Shown here in pieces: positions 60,709 to 64,000 of a DNA stretch of 64,000 nucleotides. The DNA lies in contig NZ_JAHYSS010000002.1 of assembly GCF_019802255.1 (NCBI RefSeq), positions 372,001 through 436,000 on the forward strand. Direction: 5' to 3'. Both the position numbers and the translations under genes were made by a program. The notes beneath the pieces were generated by a model. It did not search any database and was not told the DNA's origin. It saw only the letters and a program-made list of their open reading frames with translations. Origin of the DNA: Pedobacter polysacchareus (lineage in GTDB: Bacteria > Bacteroidota > Bacteroidia > Sphingobacteriales > Sphingobacteriaceae). Within the stretch, counting starts at the first letter, position 1, and each line of letters begins with the position of its first letter.

Positions 60709-62733
60709 TTAAAGTAAACCTCTTTTTTTAAGCATCGGTTTAATATCTGGCTGATGCCCGCGGAAATTATAGAACATTTTGCCCAGGTCTTCTGTATTTC
60801 CTTTTGACAAGATCATATCGCGGAAACGCTGTCCATTAGCTCTGGAAAGTCCGCCATTCTCTTCAAACCAGGAATAAGCATCGTTTTCTAACATAGAAGT
60901 CCAGGTATAGGCATAATATCCTGCCGCATAGCCATTGCTCCAGATGTGTAAGAAATAGCTGGAACGGTAACGTGGCGGCACCTCATACAAGTCTAATTTT
61001 GTTTTCTTCAGCGCATTCGCTTCAAATTGATCTACATTTTGCAAGGGCAGGTTTGGTGCTAAAGTATGCCATTGTAAATCAAGTTCTGCAGCAGACAGCG
61101 CTTCTGTAAATTCATATCCCTGATTAAATGTACTTGCTTTTTTTATCTTGTCTAGTAATTGCTGTGGCATCGGCTGACCGGTTTTATAATGCAGCGCATA
61201 ATGTTTCAGGATTTTCGGATCTGTAGCCCAGTGTTCATTGAACTGTGATGGGAATTCTACATAATCACGGGCCACATTGGTGCCCGACAAACTCACATAC
61301 TGCTGATCTGCGAATAGTCCATGCAGGCCATGGCCAAATTCATGGAACATCGTGATCACATCGTCAAAACTAATTAATGCAGGCTCGCCATCTTTAGGTT
61401 TAGTAAAATTGCAAACATTGTAAATCACTGGAATTGTACCCATTTTTTTCGATTGAGGAACCATATTGTCCATCCAGGCGCCACCATTTTTATTGTCGCG
61501 CTTGTAATAATCGGTGTAAAATAAACCCAGCTGACTACCATCTTTGTCCATCACATCAAATACACGGACATCTTTTTGGTATACCGGAAGGTCTTTACGT
61601 TCTTTAAAAGTGATGCCATACAACTGATTTGCGGCATAAAACACGCCTTTTTCTAATACGGTATCCAGCTCAAAGTAAGGCTTGATTTCGTTTTCATCCA
61701 GGTCATATTTCGCCTTGCGTACCTGCTCGGAATAGAAGTTCCAATCCCATGGGGCCAATTTAAAACCTCCTTTTTGCTGGTCGATCACCGCCTGTATGTC
61801 TTTTGCTTCTGCTCTGGCTTTTGCAGTGGATGCCGGTACCAGCTGACTAAAGAAACTGGCTACCGCTTCTGGTGTTTTGGCCATCTGATCCTGAAGTTTC
61901 CAGCTCGCATAGTTTTTAAATCCCAAAAGCTGCGCCTGAGTCGCACGGATTTGTGCAATTCTGGAAATTACTTCTCTGGTATCATTGGCATCGCCTTTTT
62001 CCGCACGGGTCCAGGAAGCATTGAATAGTTTTTCACGTGCGGCACGATCTGCCATTCCTGATAATGGTGGCTGCTGTGTAGTATTCGCTAATCCTTTTCC
62101 TGCTGCCAGCAGTTTGGTGCTAAAACTGGTGCTCAAACTTGCTTCTTCTTTATTCAATGCTTTCAGCTTTTCTTTATCGGCTTCCGAAAGTTTTGCTCCC
62201 GATAATTCAAAGCGCTGGTAATAATAATCCAGTAGCTTTTTGGATTCCGGATCTAAAGTTAACTTTTCGCGCTGCTGATAAACGGCTTCTACACGCTTAA
62301 ATAGTTTGGTATTCAGGTAAATCGCATCATTGTTGGCCGTTAATTTTGGTGCTTCCTCTTTCTGGATTTTTTGCAGTTCAGGATTGGTATTTGCGCCGGT
62401 CAGCAAGTTGAAAACCCGGTTTACCCGGCCAAGTAATTGTCCGCTGTTTTCAATGGCGATGATGGTGTTTTCAAATGTTGGCGCCTGTGTATCGTCAATA
62501 ATCTTTTGTATTTCCTCCATTTGCTGTTTCATTCCAGCTTCAATTGCTGGTTGAAAATCGCTGTCTTTAATCTTATCGAAGGCAGGTGCCTGAAAAGGAA
62601 GTTTGCTGGGTTCAAAAAATGGGTTAGCGGAAGAGAAGTCTTCGCTGCTCGCCGCAGTTTTCTTTTGTGACTGGTTACAAGCCCCTGTGATTGCAAATAG
62701 GGCCAGTAATGGGAGGTAAGATATTCGTCTCAT
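60709..62733 (-). CDS. dcp: M3 family zinc metallopeptidase lipoprotein (Dcp-like)
   Basis: The 674-residue peptidase has a lipoprotein signal ending AITGAC, a long helical N-terminal half, and the zinc motif HEFGHGLHG (His464, Glu465, His468). EFPSQFNEHWA follows with the third ligand. Sequence layout matches peptidyl-dipeptidase Dcp/oligopeptidase A, which removes dipeptides from C-termini. The lipobox suggests that it works at an envelope membrane rather than in the cytosol. It has no adjacent co-directional gene within 60 nt. Confidence 0.93.
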   Translation of the reverse strand: MRRISYLPLLALFAITGACNQSQKKTAASSEDFSSANPFFEPSKLPFQAPAFDKIKDSDFQPAIEAGMKQQMEEIQKIIDDTQAPTFENTIIAIENSGQLLGRVNRVFNLLTGANTNPELQKIQKEEAPKLTANNDAIYLNTKLFKRVEAVYQQREKLTLDPESKKLLDYYYQRFELSGAKLSEADKEKLKALNKEEASLSTSFSTKLLAAGKGLANTTQQPPLSGMADRAAREKLFNASWTRAEKGDANDTREVISRIAQIRATQAQLLGFKNYASWKLQDQMAKTPEAVASFFSQLVPASTAKARAEAKDIQAVIDQQKGGFKLAPWDWNFYSEQVRKAKYDLDENEIKPYFELDTVLEKGVFYAANQLYGITFKERKDLPVYQKDVRVFDVMDKDGSQLGLFYTDYYKRDNKNGGAWMDNMVPQSKKMGTIPVIYNVCNFTKPKDGEPALISFDDVITMFHEFGHGLHGLFADQQYVSLSGTNVARDYVEFPSQFNEHWATDPKILKHYALHYKTGQPMPQQLLDKIKKASTFNQGYEFTEALSAAELDLQWHTLAPNLPLQNVDQFEANALKKTKLDLYEVPPRYRSSYFLHIWSNGYAAGYYAYTWTSMLENDAYSWFEENGGLSRANGQRFRDMILSKGNTEDLGKMFYNFRGHQPDIKPMLKKRGLL

Positions 62734-62959
62734 AGTTTATAATCGCAGTTAGTTATTTATAAAAATAAGGATTTATTAGTTAGATTACGACAATGCCCAT
62801 TGTCTTGATCTACAGTGGTTATGTTTCCTGAAAATTGGATTTTCCCTGATGAATTCTGGAGATTCCAAAAAGACAGGAGATGATGACCTACTGGTTTAAT
62901 AGACTTTATGTGTAGATATTCTATTATTTTTATATTTTCGTTCTGGGGAACTAAGTCTA

Positions 62960-63523
62960 ATGTTGAAATATAAAATACTCAGTGATCGGGAATTGACCAG
63001 CCTGCTCAGAACAGGTGATCAGCTCGCCTACGCTGAGATTTATAACCGTCACAAAAATCTGCTTCAAAATCACCTGTATAAGAAATTAGGCGATCTGGAG
63101 CTAGTGAAGGATGTTTTACAGGATCTTTTTGTGAAATTGTGGGACAATAAATCAGAGATTCCCCTCACTGATAACTTACCTGGATATTTATTCTGCGCGG
63201 CAAGAAATCGCATTTTTAACCATTTGTCGCATAAGCAGGTGGAGTCTAAATACATCAATTCCATCCAGACTTTTATCAATGAGAACAATTACATCACTGA
63301 TCTGGTGGTTAGAGAACATGAATTTGCCCGGATTATCCGTCAGGAGATCGAAGCATTACCACCTAAAATGAGGGAAGTTTTTGTCCTGAGCCGGGAAGGC
63401 CACCTTTCCCATGAGGAAATTGCGAAACAGCTCCAGATTTCTTCGCAAACAGTTTCCAAACAAATCAGCAATGCCCTCAAAATTTTAAGAGTGAAATTGG
63501 GGGTGCTTTTCTACCTGCTGTAA
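62960..63523 (+). CDS. ECF-type RNA polymerase sigma-70 factor
   Basis: The 187-residue sigma factor has region 2 (YAEIYNRHKNLLQNHLYKKLGDLELVKDVLQDLFVKLWDNK) and region 4 (LPPKMREVFVLSREGHLSHEEIAKQLQISSQTVSKQISNALKILR). It belongs to the Bacteroidota sigma-70 family that works with FecR and TonB receptors. The fecR gene begins 89 nt downstream. In Bacteroidota such pairs often lead into SusC/SusD genes, which would lie beyond this window. Confidence 0.93.
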   Translation: MLKYKILSDRELTSLLRTGDQLAYAEIYNRHKNLLQNHLYKKLGDLELVKDVLQDLFVKLWDNKSEIPLTDNLPGYLFCAARNRIFNHLSHKQVESKYINSIQTFINENNYITDLVVREHEFARIIRQEIEALPPKMREVFVLSREGHLSHEEIAKQLQISSQTVSKQISNALKILRVKLGVLFYLL

Positions 63524-63611
63524 TCTCCATAAAAATATTTTTATTTTCTTCTACCTGTTGGGTATCCCTATAGCTGTCTTGCTATTAAACGGGGAAAATT
63601 CCTGATTATTT

Positions 63612-64000
63612 ATGCAAAAAAAAGAGGTTACTGATTTATTAAAGAAATATTTGGCAGGAAATTGCTCAGAAGAGGAGTGTGGACTGCTGGAAACCTGGTA
63701 CCTTAAATATGAGGAAAAAGCATTACCAGAGGTTGGTCAGGAGACAAAAGATGCGCAGCTGGAGGAAATCTGGGTTTTTCTTTCGAAAAGAATGGAGAAG
63801 ACGTTTGAGGAGCCAATAGAAGAAAGCCAGCTTGCAGCAGCACCATCAAGAATACCAACAATACCAGCAGAAATAACATCAGGAACAGCAGCAGTATTAC
63901 CAGGAACACCAGTATCATCAGAAATACAAGTCATAGCAGAGGCCGCACCATCATTTCCGCTGCGCAAAACTCCATTGATCTGGACAAAAATTGCAGTAGC
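63612..64000 (+). CDS. fecR: FecR family anti-sigma factor (partial, cut by window end)
   Basis: The frame from the ATG at 63612 runs open to the window end (129 codons). The N-terminus DLLKKYLAGNCSEEECGLLETWYLKY is the short cytoplasmic sigma-binding helix of FecR proteins; a helix at LIWTKIAVA seems to begin the transmembrane part. Between them is an unusual Pro/Ala/Thr/Ser/Ile-rich linker (about residues 75-115) in which 32 consecutive codons (63834-63929) all end in A. The position after the ECF sigma gene supports the call. Confidence 0.88.
   Translation, partial: MQKKEVTDLLKKYLAGNCSEEECGLLETWYLKYEEKALPEVGQETKDAQLEEIWVFLSKRMEKTFEEPIEESQLAAAPSRIPTIPAEITSGTAAVLPGTPVSSEIQVIAEAAPSFPLRKTPLIWTKIAV

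Noticed and set aside
63703..63918. Hydrophobic Leu/Val-rich ORF on the minus strand
   Set aside because: It is the antisense image of the A-ending codon run in fecR (A in third position becomes T in first position), not an independent membrane protein.

Overview
The window looks like the chromosome of a Bacteroidota bacterium of the family Sphingobacteriaceae, closest in style to Pedobacter (inferred from gene content, not from a database search). Supporting signs are a gldC gene, a Bacteroidota-type cytochrome c maturation locus, an ECF sigma factor/FecR pair, a TonB-dependent receptor with a carboxypeptidase-regulatory-like N-terminus, several TAnnTTTG -7 promoter boxes, mostly weak Shine-Dalgarno sequences and a moderate, AT-leaning base composition. 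Nearly all genes are full length. I see no prophage, CRISPR array or complete insertion sequence.

Layout. 1-2.7 kb: small membrane proteins, gldC, a DUF421 protein and an alkyl-DNA repair methyltransferase. 2.7-10 kb: ccmB, ccsA/ccmC, ccmD-like, ccmE and ccmF for cytochrome c maturation, with a glutamate dehydrogenase and a lipoprotein MsrA between them. 10-14 kb: a DUF2520 protein, [2Fe-2S] ferredoxin, IscX, a KdsC-type phosphatase, a Spy-like protein, Maf and an exopolyphosphatase-family protein. 14-20.8 kb: an Na+-efflux-type ABC transporter, grpE-dnaJ, an FtsE-like ATPase, an acyl-CoA reductase and a divergent 4Fe-4S ferredoxin. 20.8-23.7 kb: stress, peptidase and WD40 proteins. 23.8-30.9 kb: a complete histidine operon in the order hisG-D-C-B-H-A-F-IE on the minus strand, so one transcript can make histidine from PRPP and ATP. 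31-37.3 kb: an L,D-transpeptidase, a BatA-type protein, a dihydroorotase homologue that has lost key active-site residues, and an acidic orphan. 37.4-44.8 kb: a long co-directional run of two glycosyltransferases, a membrane protein, a GH3 protein, dxr, rseP and hscB, closed by a terminator.

Accessory part. At 45.2 kb a tRNA-Leu(CAA) is followed by about 1 kb of degraded sequence, with a fragment of a sterol-desaturase-like gene and a small zinc-ribbon-like gene. The end of this stretch carries a second copy of the tRNA 3' end and terminator. From 46.4 kb on come single genes of mixed function (RRM protein, DUF4260, Crp, VOC, amidohydrolase, DUF2625, UbiB-like kinase, HdeD, YceI, membrane-bound AraC regulator, EamA, TonB receptor, SRPBCC, M3 peptidase), ending in an ECF sigma factor and the start of its FecR anti-sigma factor.

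The most unusual items are: a near-consensus sigma-54 promoter plus a perfect Shine-Dalgarno in front of an unrecognised 68-residue ORF (53.3 kb); an intergenic array of 11-bp units arranged as a perfect 28-bp inverted repeat (51.4 kb); the duplicated tRNA-Leu terminator (45.3/46.2 kb); a run of 32 consecutive codons ending in A within fecR (63.8 kb); the degenerate dihydroorotase (34.8 kb); and a CxxxY-type CcmE (7.4 kb).
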